A stretch of 64,000 nucleotides of DNA from an uncultured Clostridia bacterium (lineage in GTDB: Bacteria > Bacillota > Clostridia > Oscillospirales > Acutalibacteraceae): the NCBI GenBank assembly GCA_946406145.1, contig CAMJJL010000001.1, forward strand, positions 1-64,000, written 5' to 3'. The notes below the pieces were generated by a model, which saw only the letters and a list, made by a program, of their open reading frames with translations, had not been told where the DNA came from and did not search any database. Positions 25,960 through 34,472 of the stretch are shown piece by piece. A program made the translations under genes and the position numbers. Every line of letters begins with the position of its first letter. The stretch's first letter is position 1.

Positions 25960-26027
25960 TTTTCCACATCATGTAGAAGTTTGTCAATTTTTCGATTTTT
26001 AGATATATGTGGAGATGATTTTTCCCA

Positions 26028-26786
26028 ATGAAAAAGCTGTTTGCAATTGTATTTTCACTGCTTTTGTGTGTACTGATGCTGCTCAGCGGCTGTAAGCCTA
26101 CGGAGAAGACCACACCTACCGAAGCGCAGATCGAGACCGCGGCTGAGACCGAATCGGGCTATGACACGACCTCTCCCAAGAGCGCGGAATGGTTTGATAA
26201 CGCCGTGTTTGTCGGCGACAGCGTCACCTTAAAGCTCGATTATTACTGTGAGGAGCATCCAGAGGCACTGGGCAAGGCGTCGTTCTACTGCGCCGGCAGC
26301 CTCGGTTACACCAACGCGCTGTGGGCGATCGACGCCCCTGATGCGGTTCACCCATTCTATGAGGGCGCTACCCATCTTGTAGAGGATTGTGTTGAGATCA
26401 CCGGCAAGAAGAATGTATTCATCATGCTGGGCATGAACGATATCGGCTTATACGGCACCGACGGTGCGATGAACAGCTGTAAGCAGATCGTGTCTAAGAT
26501 CCTCGCCAAGTCCCCCGACGCGCATATCTATCTGCAATCGGTCACTCCGATGATCGAATCTGCTCAGATGGAGTCCTTCAACAATACGCTTGTCAAGGAA
26601 TTCAACGGCAAGCTCAAGGCTTTCTGTGACGAGAAGGGCTATCGTTATTTGGACGTCTATTCCGCACTCGCGGATGAAAAGGGCAATCTGCCGAAGGAGC
26701 TGTGCAGTGATCCCGACAACATGGGCCTGCACTTCAACGACACTTCCTGCCAGATGTGGGTGGATTATTTGAAGAAAAACGCGTAA
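26028..26786 (+). CDS. SGNH/GDSL-type hydrolase lipoprotein
   Basis: 252 residues. Signal peptide with lipobox LLSGC (Cys22), a Thr/Glu-rich linker (about 23-50), then a SGNH fold: VGDSV (Ser65) as block I, the Asn block LGMNDIG, and GLHFND with the late catalytic His. Expected on the outer face of the membrane; such enzymes often de-O-acetylate cell-wall or exogenous polysaccharides. Single gene with its own promoter; GGAGATGA precedes the ATG. Confidence 0.85.
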   Translation: MKKLFAIVFSLLLCVLMLLSGCKPTEKTTPTEAQIETAAETESGYDTTSPKSAEWFDNAVFVGDSVTLKLDYYCEEHPEALGKASFYCAGSLGYTNALWAIDAPDAVHPFYEGATHLVEDCVEITGKKNVFIMLGMNDIGLYGTDGAMNSCKQIVSKILAKSPDAHIYLQSVTPMIESAQMESFNNTLVKEFNGKLKAFCDEKGYRYLDVYSALADEKGNLPKELCSDPDNMGLHFNDTSCQMWVDYLKKNA

Positions 26787-26837
26787 TATCATCATTGTCG
26801 GGCTGTAAACCCTGTTTTGCGGTCGCGGCGATCTCTC

Positions 26838-26894
26838 AGGCTCCCTTTTGGAAAGAGAGCTGTCGTCCGATACGCATGTCGGACGAATGAGGAA
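26838..26894. repeat. family B repeat fragment
   Basis: CAGGCTCCCTTTTGGAAAGAG plus a GTCCGA/TCGGAC hairpin and GAATGAGGAATTG, a variant of the GGCTCC family modules. Confidence 0.45.
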
Positions 26895-26951
26895 TTGTAT
26901 AGATGCTTGATCGTGTTATCATGCGAGCAACAACTAAAAACGGAGGTCAAA

Positions 26952-27416
26952 ATGAAAAGAATCATCTGTGTGATCGCGGTCATCACTGTGTTGGCTGCAA
27001 CACTCTGCGCCTGCGGTCAGGCGGCAAAACCGCTCAGCGAGATCTTTGAGAAGCTCAAGGCGGATTATAACATTACCGAAATGGTGGAATTCAAGAGCGC
27101 CGATGATCTGAGCCGTTACGGCGTCAAGGCGGAGGATGTGGAAGAATCCGCAGGCGGCGTTAACCGTTCCGGCGTCAATCAGGAGGAGATCATCCTGATC
27201 AAGGCGAAGGATGCCGACGCGGCGAAGCGTATCGAAACCTCGCTGAATAACCGTCTGGAATCCAAGAAGAATGAAACCAAGAACTATAACCCCGAGCAGT
27301 ACGCGATCGTTGAGAAGTGCTCGGTGGACGTCGACGGCAACTATGTTTCCCTGATCATCTCTTCTAATGCCGAAGCGATGAAGAAGGATTACAAAACTGC
27401 GATCGGCGTAAAATAA
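26952..27416 (+). CDS. DUF4358 family lipoprotein, paralogue 2
   Basis: 154 residues; signal peptide with lipobox LCAC (Cys21). Shares with the gene at 23478 the order LSEIFEKLKADYNIT...DLSRYGVKAEDVEE...EEIILIKAKDADAAKRIETSLNNRLES...YNPEQYAIVEKCSV..DGNYVSLIIS. CGGAGGT is at 26941, 4 bases before ATG. Function unknown. The two paralogues bracket a hydrolase, a radical SAM gene and an SGNH lipoprotein. Confidence 0.8.
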   Translation: MKRIICVIAVITVLAATLCACGQAAKPLSEIFEKLKADYNITEMVEFKSADDLSRYGVKAEDVEESAGGVNRSGVNQEEIILIKAKDADAAKRIETSLNNRLESKKNETKNYNPEQYAIVEKCSVDVDGNYVSLIISSNAEAMKKDYKTAIGVK

Positions 27417-27423
27417 TCCAAAA

Positions 27424-27476
27424 CAACAACAACCGTGAATTTGAAGGGTGTTTCACTTCAAATTCACGGTTGTTTT
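27424..27476. terminator. bidirectional terminator between convergent genes
   Basis: A 19-bp perfect stem (27428-27446 with 27456-27474) and a 9-base loop, with AAAA on the left and TTTT on the right. It serves the DUF4358 gene and the leftward GTPase-nuclease gene. Confidence 0.92.
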
Positions 27477-27508
27477 AATACCGGTTTTCAATGGAAAGAA
27501 GACAATTA

Positions 27509-30097
27509 TTATCGGGGTGTATCACGATCGATGATCGCCCTGATCTCGTTCTCCGCCGTGTCGATCTCCTCGCGGAATTCTCGCGCCGATTCCCGTATCG
27601 CGCCGTTGCCGAGGATGATCAGCTGTTCCATGCCGTCGGAGGTGACGACCCGCACGCGATTGTTCTTTGCCAGCTTGTAGGAGGCGCGCTCAATGTACAT
27701 GTCGGCAGTTTCCGCTTCTTTGGTGTAGACGATGGTGATGTTATGGAACTTCTCCACCTCGCGCACATGTCCCTTGATCTTGTACGCGTCAAAGACGAGG
27801 ATCAGCTCGCACTTTTTATAGCCCTGATAGTTGCACAGCGTGTTGATCAGCAGATTGCGCGCAACGTCCATATGCTCATTGACCATAGCGCGCAGGTTGT
27901 CCCACGCGTGGATGACATTGTAGCCGTCCACCAGCACATATTCCACGCCGTTAGAATCGGAGGGCAGATTCTTTTTCTTCTTCTGCTGTTGATAATCGAC
28001 GGACTTGTAACGTTTCGGTTCGCTGTACTGCTTCCTGTGCACGGGACCGTATGTCTGCTCAAAGATCTGCATCAGCTCTTTGTCGGAGGCAAAAATATCC
28101 TTTTGATGTTGATAGCGCGACAGATCCTTTGTCGGCACGGCATCCGTATCGGCGCCCTTCTTTTCATTGAGTACGCTCGGCAGGTGCATGTGCGAGGGTG
28201 CTTCGTCCCATTTGACACTATGCCCTGCACCGTGAGAGCAGAACACCGAGTCGGCAGTGTTCTCTACATCGCTGTCCGCGTCATAGCCGATCGCGTCGAT
28301 CACTTCATCCGCATTGTGACACGGCTCATAGCCCTTCAGCGCGGTACTCAGATTGCCGTTGCCGTGGGTGTACTGCATGACCTCCTTGGCGTAGTCGCGC
28401 ATGGTGGATACGGGGGCGGTACCTGTGATCGTCGCGGTCTCAGCGTCGGTCTCGGGCGTGTCAAAGCTGCCGTGCATCCGAGTGATATCTGTCATCGCCC
28501 TGCCGATATTGTCCGTCGGTACGGTAAGGGTAAAGCTGTAGACCGGCTCGAGCAAAACACTTTTCGCCGAACGCAGTCCCTGACGCACGGCGCGATAGGT
28601 CGCTTGACGAAAATCGCCTCCCTCGGTGTGTTTGGGATGTGCCTTGCCGGATTTGATGATGATCTCCATGTCGGTGATGGGGGAGCCTGTCAGTACGCCG
28701 ATATGGGTCTTTTCATACAGATGGGTGAGGATCAGTCGCTGCCAGTTTTTGTCGAGCTTATCCTCGGGACATTCACTGCGGAATACCAGTCCGCTGTCAC
28801 GTTCGGCAGGCTGCAGGAGCAGATGTACCTCCGCGTAATGACGCAGGGGCTCAAAGTGTCCGACGCCCTCGACCGTATCCGCGATCGTTTCCTTGTAGAT
28901 GATACTGCCCTGACTGAACTGTACTTGAAAGCCGAAGCGTTCCTCGATGATGCTTTGCAGGATCTCGAGCTGGATGTCGCCCATCAAGCGGAGCTGTATC
29001 TCCTTGTGACGTTCGTTCCACAGGATATTCAATTGCGGATCCTCGGCTTCGAGCAGGCGGAGCTTGGCAAGCGCCGTCTGCGCGTCGATCCCGTCGGGGA
29101 GGAGGACGGAGTAGGTGAGGACAGGCTCCAGCACCGGCAGTCCGCTGTCACTCTCCGCGCCGAGTCCGTCGCCGGGGATGGCAAAGCTGATCCCCGTCAC
29201 CGCGCACACGGTACCGCTCACGGCGGTATCGACAGTCGCGTATTTCTCTCCGTTATAAATGCGGATCTGGTTCACCTTTTCTCCGTTTTGATTCTTTTTG
29301 CCGGAGATAACGCTCCTGACCTTCAGCTCTCCGCCGGTGATCTTCATGTGGGTGATCCTGCCTGCCTGTTGATCGTCGGTGATCTTATATACCTTGGCGG
29401 CAAATTCTGTTCCGTATTCTCGGATCGCGGTGTAGCGGTTCAGCAGATTCAGAAAATCATCTACGCCGTCAAGCTTGAGCGCCGAGCCGAACAAGCAGGG
29501 GAAGAGGTGCCTTTTTGTGATCTCACCGATGATGGCGGTATCGCCGATATTGCCGCTCCTATCGTATTCTTCCAGCAGGATATCATCGCACAGCGCGATA
29601 TTCTCATACAGCTCCTCGGCAGATTCCGCGCCGAAATCCACGCAGTTGTCACTGAGCTTGTTCTTCAGCTCAATGAGGATTCTCTCTTTTGAAGCGCCCT
29701 GCATATCCATCTTGTTGACGAAGATAAAGCAGGGGACACGGTATTTGCGGAGCAGCTTCCACAGGGTCACGGTGTGGCTCTGTACGCCGTCGGTGCCGCT
29801 GATGACCAATATCGCGTAGTCAAGCACCTGCAACGTGCGTTCGGTCTCTGCAGAGAAATCGACGTGTCCCGGCGTGTCGAGCAGGGTGAACTCCGCGTTT
29901 TCATATCGTAATATCGCCTGCTTGGAGAAGATCGTGATACCGCGCTCACGCTCCAGACGGAAGTTATCGAGAAAGGAATCCTTGTGGTCGACTCTGCCGA
30001 GTCTTCTGATATTGCCCGACACATACATCATTGCCTCGGACAGCGTTGTCTTGCCCGAGTCGACATGTGCCAGAATACCGATGACCGCCTTTTTCAT
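27509..30097 (-). CDS. TetM/EF-G-like translation GTPase fused to a YacP/Rae1-type NYN nuclease domain
   Basis: 862 residues from M at 30097. Residues 1 to about 650 form a ribosomal-protection/EF-G-type GTPase: G1 AHVDSGKTT (10-18), RERGITI switch I, G3 DTPGHVDF, G4 NKMD, G5 GSALKLDG, then domain II, III (MGDIQLEIL) and IV-V (GGDFRQATYRAVRQGLRSAKSVLLEPVYSF, SHGAGHSVKWDEAP). After a linker rich in Gln/Lys, residues 719-862 are a NYN/PIN-like domain with all acidic positions visible: YVLVDGYNV (D724), LVFDAY (D770), TADMYIE (D799) and VVTSDG (D821). Stand-alone YacP/Rae1 cuts mRNA in the ribosomal A site in B. subtilis. The fusion is read here as a ribosome-directed nuclease or quality-control factor rather than a drug-resistance gene. 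It is monocistronic and divergent from gap. Confidence 0.9.
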   Translation of the reverse strand: MKKAVIGILAHVDSGKTTLSEAMMYVSGNIRRLGRVDHKDSFLDNFRLERERGITIFSKQAILRYENAEFTLLDTPGHVDFSAETERTLQVLDYAILVISGTDGVQSHTVTLWKLLRKYRVPCFIFVNKMDMQGASKERILIELKNKLSDNCVDFGAESAEELYENIALCDDILLEEYDRSGNIGDTAIIGEITKRHLFPCLFGSALKLDGVDDFLNLLNRYTAIREYGTEFAAKVYKITDDQQAGRITHMKITGGELKVRSVISGKKNQNGEKVNQIRIYNGEKYATVDTAVSGTVCAVTGISFAIPGDGLGAESDSGLPVLEPVLTYSVLLPDGIDAQTALAKLRLLEAEDPQLNILWNERHKEIQLRLMGDIQLEILQSIIEERFGFQVQFSQGSIIYKETIADTVEGVGHFEPLRHYAEVHLLLQPAERDSGLVFRSECPEDKLDKNWQRLILTHLYEKTHIGVLTGSPITDMEIIIKSGKAHPKHTEGGDFRQATYRAVRQGLRSAKSVLLEPVYSFTLTVPTDNIGRAMTDITRMHGSFDTPETDAETATITGTAPVSTMRDYAKEVMQYTHGNGNLSTALKGYEPCHNADEVIDAIGYDADSDVENTADSVFCSHGAGHSVKWDEAPSHMHLPSVLNEKKGADTDAVPTKDLSRYQHQKDIFASDKELMQIFEQTYGPVHRKQYSEPKRYKSVDYQQQKKKKNLPSDSNGVEYVLVDGYNVIHAWDNLRAMVNEHMDVARNLLINTLCNYQGYKKCELILVFDAYKIKGHVREVEKFHNITIVYTKEAETADMYIERASYKLAKNNRVRVVTSDGMEQLIILGNGAIRESAREFREEIDTAENEIRAIIDRDTPR

Positions 30098-30131
30098 AGT
30101 GCTTCTCTCTTTCATGATGATCTGATTATAG

Positions 30132-30159
30132 TGTATAATACAGCCAGAGGTTCTGTCAA
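30132..30159 (-). promoter_or_regulatory. promoter of the GTPase-nuclease gene
   Basis: On the minus strand TTGACA (30159-30154), a 16-base spacer and TATACA (30137-30132). The transcript would start near 30125, leaving little room for the ATG at 30115 and supporting M at 30097. Confidence 0.65.
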
Positions 30160-30314
30160 GCTGTGATTGACAAAGCTGTTTGTGTTTATCTGCTGTCTGT
30201 CATTTCGGTGGATTTCCTAAGCTTATCGTGCATCGATTTGTATCGTCGAAACAGATCAACCCGTCTCTTTGGATGTTTTTTATCCTGTTTTAGTATATTT
30301 TTCAAAAATACACC

Positions 30315-30343
30315 TTGATTTCATGTCCTGTTTGTAGTAAAAT
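30315..30343 (+). promoter_or_regulatory. promoter of gap
   Basis: TTGATT (30315-30320), a 17-base spacer and TAAAAT (30338-30343), 50 bases before the gap start in a 295-base divergent spacer that holds nothing else recognisable. Confidence 0.65.
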
Positions 30344-30392
30344 AACAATGATGTAACAATTACATTTAAAATAATTCTTAGGAGGAATTAAT

Positions 30393-31421
30393 ATGTCAGT
30401 AAAAGTTGCTATTAACGGCTTCGGTCGTATCGGTCGTCTGGCTTTCCGTCAGATGTTCGGTGCTGAGGGTTATGAGGTAGTTGCCATCAACGACCTGACC
30501 AACCCTGCTATGCTCGCAAACCTCTTGAAGTATGACACTGCTCAGAAGGGCTATTGCGGCGTGATCGGTGAAGGTCTGCACACGGTAGAGGCAGGCGAGA
30601 ACTCCATTATCGTTGACGGTAAGGAGATCACCATTTATGCTGAGGCTGACGCTAACAAGCTGCCCTGGGGCGAGATCGGCGTAGACGTAGTTCTCGAGTG
30701 CACCGGTTTCTATTGCTCCAAGGAGAAGTCCATGGCTCACATCAACGCAGGCGCTAAGAAGGTCGTTATCTCTGCTCCCGCAGGCAAAGACCTCAAGACC
30801 ATCGTATTCAGCGTTAACGAAGACACTCTGACCGCTGACGATCAGATCATCTCTGCTGCTTCCTGCACCACCAACTGCTTAGCTCCCATGGCTAACACCC
30901 TGAACAAGTATGCTCCCATCCAGACCGGTATCATGTGCACTGTTCACGCTTACACCGGCGATCAGATGATCCTCGACGGTCCTCATCGTAAGGGCGATAT
31001 GAGAAGAGCTCGCGCAGGCGCTGCGAACATCGTTCCCAACTCCACCGGCGCTGCTAAGGCGATCGGCCTGGTTATCCCCGAGCTGAACGGCAAGCTCATC
31101 GGCGCTGCTCAGCGTGTTCCTGTTCCGACAGGCTCCACCACCATCCTGACCGCTGTTGTCAAGGGTGACGACGTAACCGTAGAGGGCATCAACGCCGCTA
31201 TGAAGGCTGCCGCTTGCGACAGCTTCGGTTACAACGAGGATCCGATCGTATCGAGCGACGTTATCGGTATGCGCTTCGGTTCTCTGTTCGACGCTACCCA
31301 GACCATGGTTTCCCCCATCGGCGACGGTCTGTATGAGGTTCAGGTAGTTTCTTGGTATGATAACGAGAACTCCTACACTTCTCAGATGGTTCGCACCATT
31401 AAGTATTTTGCTGAGCTGTAA
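30393..31421 (+). CDS. gap: glyceraldehyde-3-phosphate dehydrogenase (type I)
   Basis: Oxidative phosphorylation of GAP to 1,3-bisphosphoglycerate in glycolysis. 342 residues: NAD-binding [13 protein letters not shown] (7-19), catalytic Cys in [33 protein letters not shown] and [14 protein letters not shown]. Strong TAGGAGGAA site and highly biased codon use (GCT, GTT, TCC rich) mark it as highly expressed. Confidence 0.98.
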   Translation: MSVKVAINGFGRIGRLAFRQMFGAEGYEVVAINDLTNPAMLANLLKYDTAQKGYCGVIGEGLHTVEAGENSIIVDGKEITIYAEADANKLPWGEIGVDVVLECTGFYCSKEKSMAHINAGAKKVVISAPAGKDLKTIVFSVNEDTLTADDQIISAASCTTNCLAPMANTLNKYAPIQTGIMCTVHAYTGDQMILDGPHRKGDMRRARAGAANIVPNSTGAAKAIGLVIPELNGKLIGAAQRVPVPTGSTTILTAVVKGDDVTVEGINAAMKAAACDSFGYNEDPIVSSDVIGMRFGSLFDATQTMVSPIGDGLYEVQVVSWYDNENSYTSQMVRTIKYFAEL

Positions 31422-31518
31422 TCCGATCGTTTCGGTTACACTCTGCGCTGAGGTGAAGCGTTCTGTTTGAGAATCCGGCTTACGGGATGATTCGCCAAAG
31501 CAATATATTTGCCAAATC

Positions 31519-31547
31519 GCGGCTGTACCACACGGTGCAGCCGCTTT
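31519..31547 (+). terminator. terminator after gap
   Basis: An 11-bp stem with one G-T wobble (GCGGCTGTACC / GGTGCAGCCGC) and an ACAC loop, with a short T-run. Confidence 0.6.
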
Positions 31548-31577
31548 GTGCGTTGTTATGGCGCACGACTTTTGAGG

Positions 31578-31606
31578 TTGATATATCCGCTGTTTTGTAG
31601 TAAGAT
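31578..31606 (+). promoter_or_regulatory. promoter of the epimerase-GNAT pair
   Basis: TTGATA (31578-31583), a 17-base spacer and TAAGAT (31601-31606), 31 bases before the GTG start. Confidence 0.55.
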
Positions 31607-31637
31607 TAAGCTGATCTGAGCTTACGGAGGTATCATA

Positions 31638-32546
31638 GTGAAGGTTTTGATTACCGGCGGCACGACCTTTGTCAGCAGGTATGCTGCTGAATACTTTGTA
31701 GCCAAAGGAAATGACGTTGTTGTACTCAATCGCGGCAACAGAAAACAGGTAGACGGCGTCACTCATATCCAATGTGACAGGCTTCAGCCGGGCGATGAAC
31801 TGAAAGGATCATTCTTTGACCTTGTTCTTGATATCACGGCTTATACACAGGAACACATCCAAGCGCTCCTTGATTCAGGAATAAACTTTGGTGATTATCT
31901 TTTTGTCAGCACCAGTGCCGTCTACCCCGAGACGAATCCCCAACCCTTTACCGAGGAACAATCCTGTGGCGCCAACTCCGTTTGGGGTGATTACGGGATG
32001 AATAAGCTGAATGCGGAGCGGTATTTGCAAGCGCACGTTCCAAATGCTTATATCCTCCGTCCGCCGTATTTTTACGGTGTCTATGACAATCTCTATCGAG
32101 AGGCATTCCCGTTTGACTGCGCGATGCGGGACAGACTGTTTTATCTGCCGCGGAACGGTGACATGAAATTGCAGTTTTTCCATGTTGTCGATCTCTGCCG
32201 ATTTATCGAAATCCTGATAGAAAAGCACCCCGAAAATCACGTGTTCAATGTCGGCAACAAGGACATTGTGACCGTTAAGGAATGGGTCGAGCTATGCTAT
32301 CAGGCAGTCGGCAAAACCCCTGAATTTGTCAGCGTGGGCGAAGAGATCCCGCAGAGAGATTATTTCTGCTTTTATGATTATGAATACGTGCTTGACGTCA
32401 GCAAGCAAACCGAGTTGATGCCCGATACCATTCCTCTGGATCAGGGATTGAAAGAAGAATTTGTATGGTATCGAAACAACCCCGACAGCATCTATAACCG
32501 TAAGCCGTATATGGAGTTTATTGATAAAGAGTTGGTGAAGAAATGA
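31638..32546 (+). CDS. NAD-dependent epimerase/dehydratase family protein
   Basis: 302 residues, an extended short-chain dehydrogenase fold: N-terminal nucleotide motif TGGTTFVSR (6-14), the STSAVYP Ser block, and a YGMNK active-site motif (YxxxK). Related to chloroplast CSP41-like and reductase-like epimerases in Clostridia; substrate unknown. GTG start at 31638 with ACGGAGG upstream. The stop overlaps the next gene as ATGA. Codon use is more AT-rich than the neighbouring housekeeping genes, so this pair may be accessory. Confidence 0.8.
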   Translation: MKVLITGGTTFVSRYAAEYFVAKGNDVVVLNRGNRKQVDGVTHIQCDRLQPGDELKGSFFDLVLDITAYTQEHIQALLDSGINFGDYLFVSTSAVYPETNPQPFTEEQSCGANSVWGDYGMNKLNAERYLQAHVPNAYILRPPYFYGVYDNLYREAFPFDCAMRDRLFYLPRNGDMKLQFFHVVDLCRFIEILIEKHPENHVFNVGNKDIVTVKEWVELCYQAVGKTPEFVSVGEEIPQRDYFCFYDYEYVLDVSKQTELMPDTIPLDQGLKEEFVWYRNNPDSIYNRKPYMEFIDKELVKK

Positions 32547-32980
32547 AAGTCAGAGAAATCAAAGAAAACGAATTAAGCGATCTGCTCGAATTATATACCC
32601 ATCTGCATGAGCTTGGTGTGCCCGAAAACAGCGAGCATTTACAAAACACTTGGTCTGTAATATGTCGTGACGGGAATCATCATATCATCGTTTGCGAAGT
32701 TGACGGCAAGCTCGTTTCATCCTGTGTGTGCGTGATTATCCCGAATCTGACACGGAATATCCGTCCGTATGCATTTATCGAAAATGTTGTTACCCACGCC
32801 GATTACAGAGGAAAGGGTTACGCAACCGCCTGTCTGAATCATGCAAAAGATTTGGCAATCAAGGCGAATTGCTATAAGATGATGCTGCTCACGAGCTCGA
32901 AAACCGAAAGCACACTGAATTTCTATAAACGGGCAGGCTACAACTGCACGGATAAAACAGCATTTATACAATGGATGTAG
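32543..32980 (+). CDS. GNAT family N-acetyltransferase
   Basis: 145 residues; acetyl-CoA binding motif A around VVTHADYRGKGYATACLNHA (R/Q-x-x-G-x-A form, RGKGYA) and a C-terminal NFYKRAGYNC typical of GNATs. Substrate unknown. Overlaps the epimerase by four bases, so they are co-expressed. Confidence 0.87.
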   Translation: MKVREIKENELSDLLELYTHLHELGVPENSEHLQNTWSVICRDGNHHIIVCEVDGKLVSSCVCVIIPNLTRNIRPYAFIENVVTHADYRGKGYATACLNHAKDLAIKANCYKMMLLTSSKTESTLNFYKRAGYNCTDKTAFIQWM

Positions 32981-33049
32981 CTGATGCTTATCGGGAGGGC
33001 AAGGCGAGTATTTTGCAATAACATATTCTAAATTGAATAAACAAGGCGC

Positions 33050-33096
33050 AAATCGCTCTGTGGAAGGAATATCCTTTTTGCGGAGCGATTTTTTCT
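33050..33096 (+). terminator. terminator after the GNAT gene
   Basis: AAATCGCTC and GAGCGATTT arms around a 20-base loop with its own small hairpin, followed by a run of T. Confidence 0.75.
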
Positions 33097-33143
33097 AATG
33101 AAGAATAATAGGTCTATTTTTGAACAATTTGTGAATATTTGAT

Positions 33144-33203
33144 TTTGACCTTGACTTTCTTTGACCAATGGTTTACAATATAGTCAAGGTCAGAAAAGGA
33201 CAA
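33144..33203 (+). promoter_or_regulatory. CtsR operators and promoter of the ctsR operon
   Basis: TTTGACC (33144-33150) is followed by the heptad pair CTTGACT-TTC-TTTGACC (33150-33166), a CtsR box read on the minus strand. The -35 TTGACT (33151-33156) lies inside it, with a 17-base spacer to TACAAT (33174-33179). A second, weaker box GGTCAGA-AAA-GGACAAA follows at 33187-33203. Repressor bound here would block RNA polymerase; heat or oxidative stress would release it. The 365-base spacer holds this and the terminator only. Confidence 0.8.
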
Positions 33204-33345
33204 AGAGCTTTGGAGTCAGGAAACGTTCCAATATCAATTGGATAATACCTGAACAAACGCTTGACCCGCCGTTGATGCTGATTAAAACACGATCTGCATG
33301 AAAGAAGGCGGAATAAAGGCACATGTGCAGGAAAGAGGATAAAAA

Positions 33346-33801
33346 ATGCGTATGAGCGATTTGGTTGCGCAGTATATCAAGGATATACTCGAGCAACAGG
33401 ACGGCGAGGCAGAGATCAAACGAAATGAGCTGGCGACCACCCTCGGGTGCGTGCCCAGTCAGATCAACTATGTGATCACCTCGCGATTTACCCCCGAGCA
33501 AGGCTATATTGTTGAATCACGCAGGGGAGGCGGCGGATACATCCGCATCACCCGTATCAACACCACGCGCGGCGGTGCGATCATGCACATCGTCAACTCC
33601 ATCGGCAACGCGCTGGATAAGGCGACGGCAGAGATTATGTTAGACAATATGCACACGCGCAGTATTATCGATACACACACCGCCAAGCTTATGGCGGCGG
33701 CGGTGGGCGAGCGAGCTTATCTCAGCGTACCCCAGCAGTATCGCGACGCGATCCGCGCCACCGTATTCAAAAATATGCTTCTCACACTTCTCGACACATA
33801 A
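33346..33801 (+). CDS. ctsR: transcriptional repressor CtsR
   Basis: Represses the class III heat-shock genes (its own operon, clp genes). 151 residues: N-terminal winged helix with the glycine-rich wing SRRGGGGYIRITRI (about 58-71), the arginine of which is the McsB phosphorylation target in Bacillus, and a C-terminal dimer domain (RDAIRATVFKNMLLTLL). AGAGGAT precedes ATG 33346. Confidence 0.95.
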   Translation: MRMSDLVAQYIKDILEQQDGEAEIKRNELATTLGCVPSQINYVITSRFTPEQGYIVESRRGGGGYIRITRINTTRGGAIMHIVNSIGNALDKATAEIMLDNMHTRSIIDTHTAKLMAAAVGERAYLSVPQQYRDAIRATVFKNMLLTLLDT

Positions 33802-33829
33802 GTGTCAAGGTATATGATAAACTGAAACC

Positions 33830-33928
33830 CGTCATTACGAGGGGAGGGCACATGCTCGATTCCGGGGTGATCCAATCGTCAATTATCGGTTGAGATTGCC
33901 ACGCCTCATCAATGAGGCTCGCAATGAC
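33830..33928. repeat. REP-like palindromes, family A (ctsR-mcsA spacer)
   Basis: Begins GTCATTACGAGG and ends with GAGATTGCCACGCCTCATC plus its paired half TGAGGCTCGCAATGAC. It is inside the ctsR operon, so the transcript would carry the hairpin between ctsR and mcsA. Confidence 0.6.
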
Positions 33929-33951
33929 AAGTGAAAAAAGGAGGATTTACC

Positions 33952-34470
33952 ATGTTATGTCAACACTGCCAAAAGAATGAAGCTACCACCCATGTCAAGA
34001 CGATGGTCAACGGCAAGTATGCCGAATACCGTCTCTGTCCGGAATGTGCCCACGAACTCGGGTACGATTCCATGTTCACCGATTTTTCCACTGATTTCGG
34101 CGGACTGCTTTCGAGCTTTTTCTCAAACGCGCTCCCTGCGATCTCAGGCGCGACCCACTGCGATACCTGCGGCAGTACCCTCAACGATATCAAGCGTACC
34201 GGCAAGGTCGGATGCGCCGACTGTTACGATACGTTTTTCAGCGAGCTGATGCCCACCATCCGCAACGTCCACGGCAACACCGAGCACAAGGGCAAACACC
34301 CCGGCGTGATCGAGTACACCGTGAATGAGGACGAGCAAAAGGCGGATAACAACGCGTCATCCAAGGATAAGCTCGGTGCTCTGCGTGCAGAGCTCAAAGA
34401 GGCGATCGAAAAAGAAAACTTCGAGCGCGCGGCTCAGCTGCGTGACGAGATCAAGGGATTGGAGGGATAA
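33952..34470 (+). CDS. mcsA: McsA, zinc-finger activator of McsB
   Basis: 172 residues: paired CxxC motifs (CQHC, CPEC, CDTC, CADC) for two zinc fingers, then a C-terminal UVR motif (LRAELKEAIEKENFERAAQLRDEIKGLEG) like that in ClpC and UvrB. McsA activates the arginine kinase McsB and tethers it to ClpC. GGAGGATTTACC precedes ATG 33952. mcsB starts two bases after its stop. Confidence 0.95.
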   Translation: MLCQHCQKNEATTHVKTMVNGKYAEYRLCPECAHELGYDSMFTDFSTDFGGLLSSFFSNALPAISGATHCDTCGSTLNDIKRTGKVGCADCYDTFFSELMPTIRNVHGNTEHKGKHPGVIEYTVNEDEQKADNNASSKDKLGALRAELKEAIEKENFERAAQLRDEIKGLEG

Positions 34471-34472
34471 CG

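Noticed and set aside
27491..29692. A 733-codon open frame on the plus strand opposite the GTPase-nuclease gene
   Set aside because: It is antisense to a protein with full conserved motifs, has no ribosome site and its translation matches no family. Codon bias of the real gene leaves the antisense frame open.
27509..30097. Reading this gene as an acquired tetracycline-resistance determinant
   Set aside because: It has a fused nuclease domain, host-like codon use, a chromosomal setting next to gap and no mobile-element flanks. The C-terminal part after domain V also differs from Tet(M).
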